Assembly (NCBI RefSeq): GCF_001557235.1
Contig: NZ_LSJI01000103.1
Span: 58,717 to 122,716, forward strand
Direction: 5' to 3'
Source: Phenylobacterium sp. CCH9-H3
GTDB taxonomy: Bacteria; Pseudomonadota; Alphaproteobacteria; Caulobacterales; Caulobacteraceae
Length of the DNA: 64,000 bases
Of this stretch, positions 23,860-34,876 are shown in pieces. Position 1 is the first letter of the stretch, and the number at the start of each line of letters is the position of its first letter. A model generated the notes under the pieces. That model had not been told where the DNA came from. It did not search any database and saw nothing but the letters and a program-made list of their open reading frames with translations. The position numbers and the translations under genes are program-made.

Positions 23860-25188
23860 TCAAGCGATGGTCGCGAGCACCTCCCGCAGCAGGCTCACCA
23901 TTTCGTCGATCTGGCCGGGTTCGACGATCAGCGCCGGGGACAGGGCCACGATGTCGCCGGTCACGCGCACCAGCAGGCCGCGATCGAAGCAGGCGTGGTA
24001 GACGTCCTGGCCCCGCTCTCCTGGCGCGCCTGGCCGGGACTCGAGCTCGATGCCGGCCACCAGGCCGATGTTGCGTATATCGATCACATGGCGTGCGTCG
24101 CGCAGGGAATGCACGGCGTCCTCGAACGTCGCCTCCAGGCCCGCCGCCCGTTCGAACAGGCCTTCGTCGCGATAGGTGTCCAGCGTCGCCAGACCCGCCG
24201 CGCAGGCCAGCGGATGGCCGGAATAGGTGTAGCCGTGGAACAGCTCGATGGGCGCGTCGGCCTCGCTCATCAGGGTGTCGTGGATGTGCTGGCGCACGCC
24301 CACCGCGCCCATGGGCACCAGACCGTTGGTGATCCCCTTGGCCATGGTGACGAGATCGGGCTGCACCTCGAAGCGGGCGGCCGCGAAGGGCGCCCCCAGC
24401 CGGCCGAAACCGGTGATCACCTCGTCGAAGATCAGCAGGATGTCGTGCTTGTCGCAGAGCGCGCGCAGGCGCTGCAGATAGCCCACGGGCGGCGCCAGCA
24501 CGCCGGTGGAGCCGGCCACCGGCTCCACGATCACCGCGGCGATCGTCGAGGCGTCGTGCAGGGCGACGATCCGCTCCAGGGCGTCGGCCAGTTCGGCGCC
24601 GTGCTGGGGTTGACCGCGTGAGAAGGCGTTTCGCGCCAAGTCGTGGGTGTGCGGCAGATGGTCGACGCCCGCCAGCAGCGTGCCGAAGTACATCCGGTTT
24701 TTGACGATGCCGCCCACCGAGATGCCGCCGAAGCCGACCCCATGATAGCCGCGCTCCCGACCGATCAGGCGGGTCTTGGAGGCCTTGCCCCTCGCCCTCT
24801 GGTAGGCGAGCGCGATCTTCAGCGCGGTGTCGACCGCCTCGGACCCCGAGTTGGTGAAGAACACGTGGTCCAGGTCGCCCGGCAGCAGGCCCGCGACGCG
24901 CGAGGCGAACTCGAACGCGCGCGGATGGCCGAGATTGAAGTTGGTGGCGTAACCCATCTGGGCCGCCTGCTGCTGGACCGCCTCGACGATCCGGGGGCGG
25001 TTGTGGCCCGCGTTCACGCACCAGAGGCCGGCGACGGCGTCCAGCACCTTGCGGCCGTCCGGCGTGAAGTAGTGCATGCCGTCGGAGCGATCGACCATCT
25101 TGGGGGCCGCCTTGAACCGCCGGTTCGGCGTGAACGGCATCCAGTAGGCGTCGAGCGAGTTGGGGACGGCGGTCGACAGGTGGTTCAT
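23860..25188 (-). CDS. Class III omega-amino-acid:pyruvate aminotransferase, BauA-like
   Basis: PLP enzyme of 442 residues. Extended motifs match beta-alanine:pyruvate aminotransferase: YWMPFTPNRRF at the N terminus, VFFTNSGSEAVDTALKIA, RGYHGVGFGG, IAAVIVEPVAGSTGVLAPP, ILLIFDEVITGFGRLG with the PLP aspartate, and MAKGITNG with the Schiff-base lysine. HGYTYSGHPLACAAG is also typical. It would transfer the terminal amino group of beta-alanine or a longer omega-amino acid or amine to pyruvate, giving the semialdehyde. The start overlaps the hydrolase stop by ATGA. The next step would need an aldehyde dehydrogenase, and one lies at 28139. Confidence 0.9.
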   Translation of the reverse strand: MNHLSTAVPNSLDAYWMPFTPNRRFKAAPKMVDRSDGMHYFTPDGRKVLDAVAGLWCVNAGHNRPRIVEAVQQQAAQMGYATNFNLGHPRAFEFASRVAGLLPGDLDHVFFTNSGSEAVDTALKIALAYQRARGKASKTRLIGRERGYHGVGFGGISVGGIVKNRMYFGTLLAGVDHLPHTHDLARNAFSRGQPQHGAELADALERIVALHDASTIAAVIVEPVAGSTGVLAPPVGYLQRLRALCDKHDILLIFDEVITGFGRLGAPFAAARFEVQPDLVTMAKGITNGLVPMGAVGVRQHIHDTLMSEADAPIELFHGYTYSGHPLACAAGLATLDTYRDEGLFERAAGLEATFEDAVHSLRDARHVIDIRNIGLVAGIELESRPGAPGERGQDVYHACFDRGLLVRVTGDIVALSPALIVEPGQIDEMVSLLREVLATIA

Positions 25189-26174
25189 GCCGGCTCCTTG
25201 GCCGCCGCAGGGGCGGCGGGGGTCTGGGCTTTCAGAAAGGCGGCGACGTCCGCCGCGGACCGGTCGGGGATTTCCAGCTGCGGCAGGTGGCCCGCGTCGG
25301 GATAGGTGATCAGCTTTGCGCCGGGGATGGCGGCGGCGAACTTGCGGCCGCTTTCCGGCTTGATGATCACATCCTGGTCGCCGTGCAGCACCAGGGTCGG
25401 CACGGCGATCTTGCCGAGCACCGCCGCGGTCGCGGCGCTGTGCTGACCGGGCTGCATGCTCATCAGGATGTCCCGATGGCCGGGCGCGCGCTGCACCTCG
25501 ACCCAGCGGTCCACGAAGGCCGGCGTGATCAGCGACTTGTCGACCACATCGGCCTTCAGCGCCGCCGAGGTGAGGGGCCGGGTGTCGATGTGCTTGAGCA
25601 GGAAGACGCCCACCGGCGACTGCAACAGGCGGAACGCCAGCGGCGGCTTGGTGAGCGTGGAGGCGGGCCAGCCCGCGGCGTCCACCAGCACCAGGGCGTT
25701 CAGCCGCCGGGGATGCCGGACGGCCACCTGCCAGGCGACGCCGCCGCCCATGGAGTTCCCGGCGATCGCGAAGGGCGGCAGGTCGAGCTTCGCCGCCAGG
25801 GCGTCCACCAGGTCGGCGTAGTTGCCAGGGCTGGGCTGATAGTCGGCCGGCGCGCGGGTCAGGCCGTGGCCCGGCAGGTCGATAGTGATCACCCGGAAGT
25901 CGGGCGACAGCCGCTGGATCCAGCGGTCCCAGGTCAGGAAGGAGTCGCCGTAACCGTGGACCAGCATGATCACCGGCTTCGCGGGATCCCCGTCGTCCCG
26001 GTAGTGCATCCGCACGTCGCCCGGCAGGTCGGCGAACTTCGAGGTCGGTCCAGCATACTTCGCGTCCAGCCGCGCATAGGGAATGTCGGGCCGATTCAGG
26101 ACGAGGCCCGCGACGACCACCAACACCGCCAGCACGGCGACGATCACGCTCAGCACCACGCCCATCTTGGCCAT
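25185..26174 (-). CDS. Membrane-anchored alpha/beta hydrolase
   Basis: Alpha/beta-fold hydrolase of 329 residues. One N-terminal helix (VVLSVIVAVLAVLVVVAGLVL) anchors the domain, which would face the periplasm. The oxyanion region is MLVHGYGDSFLTWDRW, the nucleophile elbow is AGNSMGGG with serine, an acid lies in VLHGDQDVIIKPE, and the catalytic histidine is in DAGHLPQLE. ATG 26174 follows GGAGGG; longer frames lack a ribosome site. As first gene of the operon behind the palindrome at 26250-26269, it may open an ester, lactone or amide before uptake. The exact substrate cannot be told. Confidence 0.87.
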   Translation of the reverse strand: MAKMGVVLSVIVAVLAVLVVVAGLVLNRPDIPYARLDAKYAGPTSKFADLPGDVRMHYRDDGDPAKPVIMLVHGYGDSFLTWDRWIQRLSPDFRVITIDLPGHGLTRAPADYQPSPGNYADLVDALAAKLDLPPFAIAGNSMGGGVAWQVAVRHPRRLNALVLVDAAGWPASTLTKPPLAFRLLQSPVGVFLLKHIDTRPLTSAALKADVVDKSLITPAFVDRWVEVQRAPGHRDILMSMQPGQHSAATAAVLGKIAVPTLVLHGDQDVIIKPESGRKFAAAIPGAKLITYPDAGHLPQLEIPDRSAADVAAFLKAQTPAAPAAAKEPA

Positions 26175-26249
26175 GCACCCTCCACGCGACCGTTTTCGAC
26201 GCCCGAAAAAGACTCTATCGCTCCGGCGACCGCGTCCCAACCGGGTTAA

Positions 26250-26269
26250 GTGCTCAATCCCTTGAGCAC
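26250..26269. promoter_or_regulatory. Regulon palindrome copy 3 (GTGCTCAA-N4-TTGAGCAC)
   Basis: A perfect inverted repeat with eight-base arms GTGCTCAA and TTGAGCAC around TCCC. It lies 76 bases before the hydrolase start, in the gap after the LeuB-like gene, so it should control the operon from 26174 down to 17475. Core and spacing equal those of the copies at 14199 and 14816. Confidence 0.75.
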
Positions 26270-26285
26270 CGGCATCGTACGGGCG

Positions 26286-27398
26286 TCAGGCGATCTCCAG
26301 CTGCCGCAGGACCGCGTCGGTCATCGCCGTGGTGGAGACCGCCGTTGCGTCGGGCGCCGCGATGTCCGCGGTGCGCGCGCCGGCGGCCAGCGCCCGGCGC
26401 ACCGCCGCGTCGAGCCGGTCTGCCGCCTGCGGGGCGTCCATCGAATGGCGCAGGCACATGCCGAAGGAGAGGATGGTCGCCAGCGGGTTGGCGATCCCGC
26501 GCCCGGCGATGTCCGGCGCCGAGCCATGCACCGGCTCGTAGAGCGCCTTGCGCCGACCCTGGCTGTCCGCCGCGCCCAGGGAGGCCGACGGCAGGAGGCC
26601 CAGCGATCCGGTGAGCATGGCCGCGGCGTCCGAAAGGATGTCGCCGAACAGATTGTCCGTCACGACGACGTCGAACTGCTTGGGCCGCCGCATGAGCTGC
26701 ATCGCGCAGTTGTCGGCGTACATGTGGCTGAGTTCGACGTCAGGATAGTCGGCGGCCACACGGGTGGCCATGGCGCGCCAGAAGGCGCCCGTCTGCATGA
26801 CGTTGGCCTTGTCCACCGAACAGACCCGGCGCCCGCGGCCGCGGGCGATGTCGAAGGCGGCGCGCACCACCCGCTCGACCTCGATGGACGTGTAGGCCTG
26901 GGTGTCGTAGGCGCGGCTGACCCCGGCCCCCAGGTCCTCGACGCCCCGCGGCTCGCCGAAATAGACCCCTGCCGTCAGCTCGCGGATGATCAATATGTCG
27001 AGCCCCTCGACGAACTCGGGGCGCAGGCTGGAGGCCGCCACAAGCTCCGGATAGCAGAGCGCGGGCCGCAGGTTGGCGAACAGGTCCATGTCCTTGCGCA
27101 GGCGCAGCAGGCCCGCTTCCGGACGCAGGGCGATCGGCTGGCGGTCCCAGGCCTCGCCGCCCACCGCGCCGAACAGCACCGCATCCGCGGCCAGGGCCAG
27201 GGCCACCGTCTCTTCGGTGATGGGGACGCCGTGGGCGTCGATCGCCGCGCCGCCGACCAGGGCCTCTGAAACCACGACCTTGCGGCCCAGCTCGCGCTCG
27301 AACCAGCGCACGATGCGCAGGGTCTCGGCGACCACCTCCGGGCCGATGCCGTCGCCCGGCAGGACCAGCAGGCGGAACGGCTCAGATGCAGCGCCCAC
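26286..27398 (-). CDS. 3-isopropylmalate dehydrogenase-like protein (LeuB family)
   Basis: Decarboxylating beta-hydroxyacid dehydrogenase of 370 residues. Family motifs are [73 protein letters not shown] and [12 protein letters not shown], close to true LeuB. GTG 27398 overlaps the end of the SDR gene by 17 bases. True leuB genes usually sit with leuC and leuD, which are absent here; it is cotranscribed with a dehydrogenase pair in a catabolic block. It may be the biosynthetic enzyme or a paralogue acting on a tartrate- or malate-like acid; sequence alone favours LeuB chemistry. Confidence 0.82.
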   Translation of the reverse strand: MGAASEPFRLLVLPGDGIGPEVVAETLRIVRWFERELGRKVVVSEALVGGAAIDAHGVPITEETVALALAADAVLFGAVGGEAWDRQPIALRPEAGLLRLRKDMDLFANLRPALCYPELVAASSLRPEFVEGLDILIIRELTAGVYFGEPRGVEDLGAGVSRAYDTQAYTSIEVERVVRAAFDIARGRGRRVCSVDKANVMQTGAFWRAMATRVAADYPDVELSHMYADNCAMQLMRRPKQFDVVVTDNLFGDILSDAAAMLTGSLGLLPSASLGAADSQGRRKALYEPVHGSAPDIAGRGIANPLATILSFGMCLRHSMDAPQAADRLDAAVRRALAAGARTADIAAPDATAVSTTAMTDAVLRQLEIA

Positions 27399-28128
27399 CG
27401 TCCACCTCCATGGCGACGCCGGTGATCATCGAGGCGTCGTCGGAACAGAGGAACGCGGCGGCGGCGCCCATGTCTGCGGGCGTGGAGAACCGGCCGAGCG
27501 GAATGGAGGCCAGGAACTTGGCCCGCATCTCCGGGGTGTCTTCGCCCATGAAGGTCGCCAGCAGCGGCGTGTCGCCCGCGACCGGATTGATCGCGTTCAC
27601 CCGCACCTGGAACGGCGCCAGCTCGACCGCCATGGCCCGAGTGGCCGTGATCATCCAGCCTTTGGAGGCGTTGTACCAGGTCAGGTTCGGCCGCGGGCTG
27701 ACCCCGCCCGTCGACGCGACATTGAGGATGGCGCCGCGGCGGGCCGCCTTCATGGCCGGGACCAGATGCCTGGCCGTGAGATAGACGGATTTCACGTTGA
27801 CCGCCCAGATGCGGTCGAAGTCCGCCTCCGACAGGTCGTCGAGCGGTTGCGGCGTGTGGCCGACGCCGGCGTTGTTGACCAGGACGTCCACCCTGCCCAG
27901 GGCCTCCTGGACCTGACCCGCCATCACCGTCACCGCCGAGTCGTCGGAAACGTCCGCCCGCACCGCGATGACGCCGTCACCCAGTTCCGAGGCCAGCGCC
28001 TGCGCCGCGGCCAGGTTGAGGTCCACGATGGCGACCCGGGCGCCTTCGGCCACGAACCGGCGCACGATGCCCTCGCCGAAACCCGACGCCCCGCCGGTCA
28101 CGATCGCCGTCCTGCCCGAAAGCCGCAT
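27382..28128 (-). CDS. Short-chain dehydrogenase/reductase
   Basis: NAD(P)-dependent classical SDR of 248 residues. The cofactor motif is [12 protein letters not shown], followed by the aspartate of VAIVDLN that favours [13 protein letters not shown], and the catalytic set with ASTGG and WYNASKGWM (Tyr-x-x-x-Lys). The C terminus [12 protein letters not shown] is typical. ATG 28128 follows GAGAGGGG; ATG 28146 would overlap the ALDH gene further. It lies between the ALDH and LeuB-like genes in one operon and would oxidise or reduce an alcohol/ketone; substrate unknown. Confidence 0.88.
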   Translation of the reverse strand: MRLSGRTAIVTGGASGFGEGIVRRFVAEGARVAIVDLNLAAAQALASELGDGVIAVRADVSDDSAVTVMAGQVQEALGRVDVLVNNAGVGHTPQPLDDLSEADFDRIWAVNVKSVYLTARHLVPAMKAARRGAILNVASTGGVSPRPNLTWYNASKGWMITATRAMAVELAPFQVRVNAINPVAGDTPLLATFMGEDTPEMRAKFLASIPLGRFSTPADMGAAAAFLCSDDASMITGVAMEVDGGRCI

Positions 28129-28138
28129 GCCGCCCCTC

Positions 28139-29596
28139 TCATCCATGCTGCGCCGCCACGGTCTTCAGCACGGTGAAGCCGTACAGCGCCTCGAAACCCT
28201 TCTCCCGCCCGTGACCCGAGCGGCCGACCCCGCCGAAGGGCAATTCGACGCCGCCGGCCGCGCCATAGTTGTTCAGGAAGACCTGCCCGGCGCGCAGCCT
28301 GCGGGCCATTCGGAACAAGCGGTCGGCGTCCCGGGTCCAGACGCCGGCCACCAGGCCAAAGGGCGTGCCGTTGGCGATCCGCACGGCGTCCTCTTCGCTG
28401 TCGAAGGGGATCACCACCTGCACCGGCCCGAAGATCTCCTCCTGGGCCAGCCGATGGTCGGGCGCGACATCGCCGAACACCATGGCCGGCAGGTAGTGGC
28501 CGCCGCGGGGCGCATCGGCGACGACCTGACCTTCGCCGATCAGGGTGAGTTCCCGCCGGGCGACTTCGACGAAGCCCTCGATCATGGCCTTCTGCCGGGC
28601 GCTGATGATCGGGCCCAGGTCCAGATCAGCCCGCGCCGGCCCGGACCGCAGCACCGCGAACCGTTCCCTGAGACGGGTCGCGACCTGATCGTAGACGCCG
28701 CGCTGGACCAGGATCCGTGAGCCCGCCGAGCAGGTCTGGCCAGCATTCTGGATGCCCGCGTTGACCAGGGAGGGCAGCGCCCGCTCCAGGTCGGCGTCAT
28801 CGAAGACGATCTGGGGCGACTTGCCGCCAAGCTCCAGAGTGACCGGCACGGCGTTGCGCGCAGCCGCCGCCTGGATCGCCGCACCGACGGCGCTGGAACC
28901 GGTGAAGGAGATATGGTCGACGCCCGGGTGTCCCGCGAGGTGCGCGCCGGCCGCCGCGCCCGTCCCCGGGACCACGTTCAAGGCGCCCGCCGGAAGCCCC
29001 GCCTCGGTGGCGATGCGCGCGAAGGCCAGCGCGGTCAGCGATGCCTGCTCCGCCGGCTTGAGCACCGCGGCGTTGCCCACGGCCAGGGCCGCCACGACCG
29101 AGCGCCCGATGATCTGCATCGGATAGTTCCAGGGGATGATGTGCCCCGTCACGCCGTGGGGCTCGCGCAAGGTGAAGACCGTGTAGCCCGGCAGGTAGGG
29201 GATGCTCTCGCCGTGCAGTTTGTCCGCCGCCGCGCCGTAGTACTCGAGGTAGCGGGCGAGGGCCACGACGTCGGCGCGCGCCTGCTTCAGCGGTTTGCCG
29301 ACGTCCAGCGCCTCCAGCTCGGCCAGCCGGTCGGCCTGGGCCAGCACGGCCCGGCCGATCTGCGTCAGCACCCGGCCACGCTCGGCCGCCGACAAAGCGC
29401 CCCATTCCGACGACAGGGCGCTCCGGGCCGCGCTCACCGCTGCGTCGACATCGTCGGCTCCGCCGGCCGCCAGGCGGCCGACGATCTCTCCGGTGGACGG
29501 GTCCTCGACCGGCAGGGTCTCACCGCCTGATGCGCCCCGCCAGCGGCCCCCGATGAAGAGGCCCTCATGCGCGAAATCCAGATCCACTCGACGCAC
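28139..29596 (-). CDS. NAD(P)-dependent aldehyde dehydrogenase
   Basis: ALDH of 485 residues. Conserved parts are the NAD-binding IIPWNYPMQIIGRS, the glutamate in LELGGKSPQIVFDDAD, the catalytic cysteine in NAGQTCSAGSR, EEIFGPVQVV and ELPFGGVGRSGHGREKG. It begins at GTG 29596 and is first of a three-gene operon with an SDR and a LeuB-like enzyme. Similar proteins include gamma-aminobutyraldehyde and betaine aldehyde dehydrogenases, so it could oxidise the semialdehyde made by the aminotransferase at 23860; this is inference, since no regulon palindrome precedes it. Confidence 0.88.
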   Translation of the reverse strand: MRRVDLDFAHEGLFIGGRWRGASGGETLPVEDPSTGEIVGRLAAGGADDVDAAVSAARSALSSEWGALSAAERGRVLTQIGRAVLAQADRLAELEALDVGKPLKQARADVVALARYLEYYGAAADKLHGESIPYLPGYTVFTLREPHGVTGHIIPWNYPMQIIGRSVVAALAVGNAAVLKPAEQASLTALAFARIATEAGLPAGALNVVPGTGAAAGAHLAGHPGVDHISFTGSSAVGAAIQAAAARNAVPVTLELGGKSPQIVFDDADLERALPSLVNAGIQNAGQTCSAGSRILVQRGVYDQVATRLRERFAVLRSGPARADLDLGPIISARQKAMIEGFVEVARRELTLIGEGQVVADAPRGGHYLPAMVFGDVAPDHRLAQEEIFGPVQVVIPFDSEEDAVRIANGTPFGLVAGVWTRDADRLFRMARRLRAGQVFLNNYGAAGGVELPFGGVGRSGHGREKGFEALYGFTVLKTVAAQHG

Positions 29597-29802
29597 TCCC
29601 GGCCCCGACCGCCGTCTGATTGGGTCGCCGCCGCCGCGGGTTCAAGCGGAAACTCCAGGGCCGACGAGGGCGGGACCGAGAAATCGCGCCGATTGCCGAC
29701 GCTCGGTCAGCCTTGCCACGAGAACACGGCAGGCTGATCCCGCGCCAGGCTTCGCGCTGGATGACGAGGCAGGGGAGGTGACCGTGTCGCGGCGCCCCGC
29801 GA

Positions 29803-31932
<2,130 letters not shown>

Positions 31933-31936
<4 letters not shown>

Positions 31937-32961
31937 CGGCCCTGGCTCTTCAGGATGGCGTCGAGGCGCGGATAGACCCGCCGGGCGTTGGCTTCGAACA
32001 CCTTGTGCTTGTCGGCCGCGCTGATGGGCAGGGCGTCGATGTAGCGCTTGGTGTCGTCGAAGTACTGGCCGGTCTCGGGATCGATCCCGCGGACGGCGCC
32101 GACCATCTCCGAGCCGAACAGGATGTTGTCGACGTCGATGACGCGGAACAGCAGGTCGATGCCGGGCTGGTGGTAGACGCAGGTGTCGAAGAAGACGTTC
32201 TTCATCACGTGCTCGCGCAGCGGCGGCCGCTTCAGCATGTCGGCGAGGCCCCGGTAGCGGCCCCAGTGGTAGGGCACCGCCCCGCCGCCGTGCGGAATGA
32301 TGAAGCGGAGCGTCGGGAAATCCTTGAAGAGGTCGCCCTCCAGGAACTGCATGAAGGCGGTGGTGTCGGCGTTGATGTAGTGCGCGCCGGTGGCGTGGAA
32401 GTTGTGGTTGCACGAGCCCGAGACGTGGATCATCGCCGGCACGTCCAGCTCGACCATCTTCTCGAAGAACGGATACCAGGACCGCGCCGTCAGCGGGTCG
32501 CTGGTCCAGTGCCCGCCGGAGGGGTCGGGGTTGAGGTTACAGCCCACGAAGCCCAGCTCGGTGACGCAGCGCTCAAGCTCGGCGATCGAGTTCTCGATGC
32601 TGACGCCCGGCGACTGGGGCAGCTGGCAGACCCCCGCGAAGGTGTCGGGGAAGAGGTCGACCACGCGCTTGATCAGGTCGTTGCATCGCCGCGTCCAGGC
32701 CTGGCTGACCGCCTCGTCGCCAACGTGGTGGGCCATGGTGGAGGCGCGCGGGCTGAAGATCGTGAAGTCGCCGCCGCGCGCCTTGATCAGCCGCAGCTGG
32801 TTCTTCTCGATGGTCTCGCGGATCTCGTCATCGGAGATGTCGGGATAGGCGGGGTCGATGTCGCTCCTCGCCTTGAAGGCCGCCTTCTGGGCGTCGCGCC
32901 AGGCGTCGTGCGGCGCGGGCGCGGTCGTGTAGTGGCCGTGGCAGTCGATGATCAGGGTCAT
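31933..32961 (-). CDS. ligJ: 4-oxalomesaconate hydratase
   Basis: Metal-dependent hydratase of 342 residues that adds water to 4-oxalomesaconate, giving 4-carboxy-4-hydroxy-2-oxoadipate for LigK. Motifs are LIIDCHGHYTTAP, GFVGCNLNPDPSG, IPHGGGAVPYHWGR and GSEMVGAVRGIDPETGQYF, characteristic of LigJ. Four-base overlaps join it to the DUF1932 gene upstream and ligI downstream. A shorter-range paralogue lies at 3191. Confidence 0.94.
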
Positions 32962-33782
32962 CTCGGCTTCTCGTTGATGGCGTCCAGCATGGCGGCGAGA
33001 TCGGGCGACAGCGCGTCGCTGTGGCCGGCGGCCCAGTCCTGGCGCGCGGCGATGGCCCGGCTCATGAGGCCCGCGACGCCGGCCTCCTCGACCGTGCGGG
33101 CCGCCTCACGCATCTCCTCGGCGCGGCGGGTCCCGTGCTCGAGGCTGCGCGAGATCATGTACTGGGCGGTCCTGTTCCAGTCGGGCAGCGGCAGCAGGTC
33201 GGACAGTGAGTCCAGCACCACCTGCTCGACGCCGTAGTGGCGGGCCGCGAGCATGGATTCGGTCAACAGGGCCTCGATCCCCTTGATCATCACCGACCGG
33301 CACAGCTTGGTCGCTGCGGCCTGGCCGATGGTGTCGGAGTAGGCCGTCGCGCCCGCGAACCCGAGGCGGTGGGCGGCCTTCAGGAAGTCGCGCGCGTGCG
33401 GCCCGCCCAGCAGCATCGGCGAGGCGATCCGCTTCGGCCCGATCGGGCTCATGACGGCGGCCTCGACATAGCGGCCGCCGGCCGCTGCGATAGCTTCGGC
33501 GGAGGCGATCTTCTGACTGGGCGAACAGGAATTCAGGTCCAGGAAGAAGGCGCCGTTCAGCGGTCCCACGGACTGGGCCGCGGCGAGGTCCTGGTCGGCG
33601 GTGACCGCGCTGACGATCAGGTCGGCGTCGCGCACCGCGTCCGGCGCGTTCTCGGCCCTTCGAACGCCCGATGGAACCTCGACGCTGAAGGCTATGTCCC
33701 AGGCGGCAAGCTCTGCCTTGCCTGCGAGGTCCTCGGCCAGGGTCTGGCCGACCTCGCCGAACCCGATCAGGGCGACGCGCAT
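32958..33782 (-). CDS. 6-phosphogluconate dehydrogenase-like NAD(P) oxidoreductase with DUF1932 domain
   Basis: Predicted beta-hydroxyacid-dehydrogenase-like protein, 274 residues. The Rossmann loop is ALIGFGEVGQTLAEDL; the substrate segment reads DLNSCSPSQK; AATKLCRSVMIKGIEAL carries the likely catalytic lysine; the C-terminal DUF1932 part includes HGTRRAEEMREAA. It is locked into the lig operon by four-base and one-base overlaps with ligJ and ligU. No step of the published protocatechuate 4,5-cleavage route requires it, since LigC already supplies the dehydrogenase. It could act on a side product or an alternative substrate; function unknown. Confidence 0.82.
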   Translation of the reverse strand: MRVALIGFGEVGQTLAEDLAGKAELAAWDIAFSVEVPSGVRRAENAPDAVRDADLIVSAVTADQDLAAAQSVGPLNGAFFLDLNSCSPSQKIASAEAIAAAGGRYVEAAVMSPIGPKRIASPMLLGGPHARDFLKAAHRLGFAGATAYSDTIGQAAATKLCRSVMIKGIEALLTESMLAARHYGVEQVVLDSLSDLLPLPDWNRTAQYMISRSLEHGTRRAEEMREAARTVEEAGVAGLMSRAIAARQDWAAGHSDALSPDLAAMLDAINEKPR

Positions 33783-34876
33783 CACGCGCCACCCCAGACG
33801 CCGGCCGGCACATGGACTTCGCCGCGCATGAGGCGGCGGCAGGTGCGCAGCAGGGCCGAGCGGCGGACCTTCACCGCGCCGTCCTCCAGTGCCACGTCCA
33901 TGGCGACGGTGAAGAACCCCGTGGGGTGTTCGACCTCCAGCTCGGAAACCGCCTCGACGTCGGCGATCCCGGCCACCTCGGCGGCGACGGAGCCCGGCGT
34001 CACGCAGGCGGTGGCGACGCTCACCGCGCCGAACACGCCGATGGCCTCGTGCACCCGGTGCGGGATGAAATTGCGTGTACAGACGGCGCCGCCATGCTGG
34101 GCCGGCGCGACCAGGCACATCTTCGGCACGGTCTTTTTCGCCACGTCGCCCAGGTTCATCCGCGGCCCGATCTGCAGCCGGATCGCTTCGACGCGGGCCT
34201 TCAGCTCGTCGTCGGCCTCGAGCTCTTCCGGGGTTTCGTAGCCGGTCTTCCCGAAGTCGGCGGCGCGCATCACGACGACCGGCATGCCGTTGTCGATGGC
34301 GGTAAGCTCGATCCCGCCCACGACGTCGCGGGCGTTTCCCGTGGGCAGCAGGGCGCCGCAGGTCGAGCCCGCCACGTCCAGAAAATCGATGGGCACGGGC
34401 GCCGCCGCGCCCGGCACGCCGTCGATCCGCGCCTCGCCGTCGTAGCGCACGCGCCCGCCGGGTGTCTGGATCGTCGCGACCGCCAGGCTCCGGGTGTTGA
34501 GCATGTTGATGCGCACGCGGGTCTCGCCGTCCTGCGCGGCGATGAGGCCCTCCTCGATGGCGAACGGCCCGACGCCGGCCAGCAGGTTGCCGCAGTTCTG
34601 GCCGGCGTCGATGCGCGGCTCGTCCACCACGGCTTGCAGGAACAGGTAATCCACGTCGGCGTCGGGATGCGTAGCCGGCCCCACGACGGCGATCTTGCTG
34701 GTCAGCGGGTGCGCGCCGCCCATCCCGTCGATCTGACGCGCGTCGGGCGAGCCCATGGCGGCCAGCAGCACGGCGTCACGGGTGGCGACGTCAGTCGGGA
34801 GGTCCCTGGCCTGGAAATACAGGCCCTTGGACGTGCCGCCGCGCATCACCGTGCAGGGGATCGCCGTCTGGACCAT
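33782..34876 (-). CDS. ligU: 4-oxalomesaconate tautomerase (PrpF family)
   Basis: PrpF-fold isomerase of 364 residues, related to GalD and LigU, which moves the double bond of 4-oxalomesaconate before hydration. Motifs are IPCTVMRGGTSKGLYF, IDGMGGAHPLTSKIAVV, DAGQNCGNLLAGVGPFA and TGFFTVAMD. ATG 34876 overlaps the ligK stop by one base (TGATG), the same arrangement as with the DUF1932 gene downstream. Longer frames upstream lie inside ligK. Confidence 0.92.
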   Translation of the reverse strand: MVQTAIPCTVMRGGTSKGLYFQARDLPTDVATRDAVLLAAMGSPDARQIDGMGGAHPLTSKIAVVGPATHPDADVDYLFLQAVVDEPRIDAGQNCGNLLAGVGPFAIEEGLIAAQDGETRVRINMLNTRSLAVATIQTPGGRVRYDGEARIDGVPGAAAPVPIDFLDVAGSTCGALLPTGNARDVVGGIELTAIDNGMPVVVMRAADFGKTGYETPEELEADDELKARVEAIRLQIGPRMNLGDVAKKTVPKMCLVAPAQHGGAVCTRNFIPHRVHEAIGVFGAVSVATACVTPGSVAAEVAGIADVEAVSELEVEHPTGFFTVAMDVALEDGAVKVRRSALLRTCRRLMRGEVHVPAGVWGGA

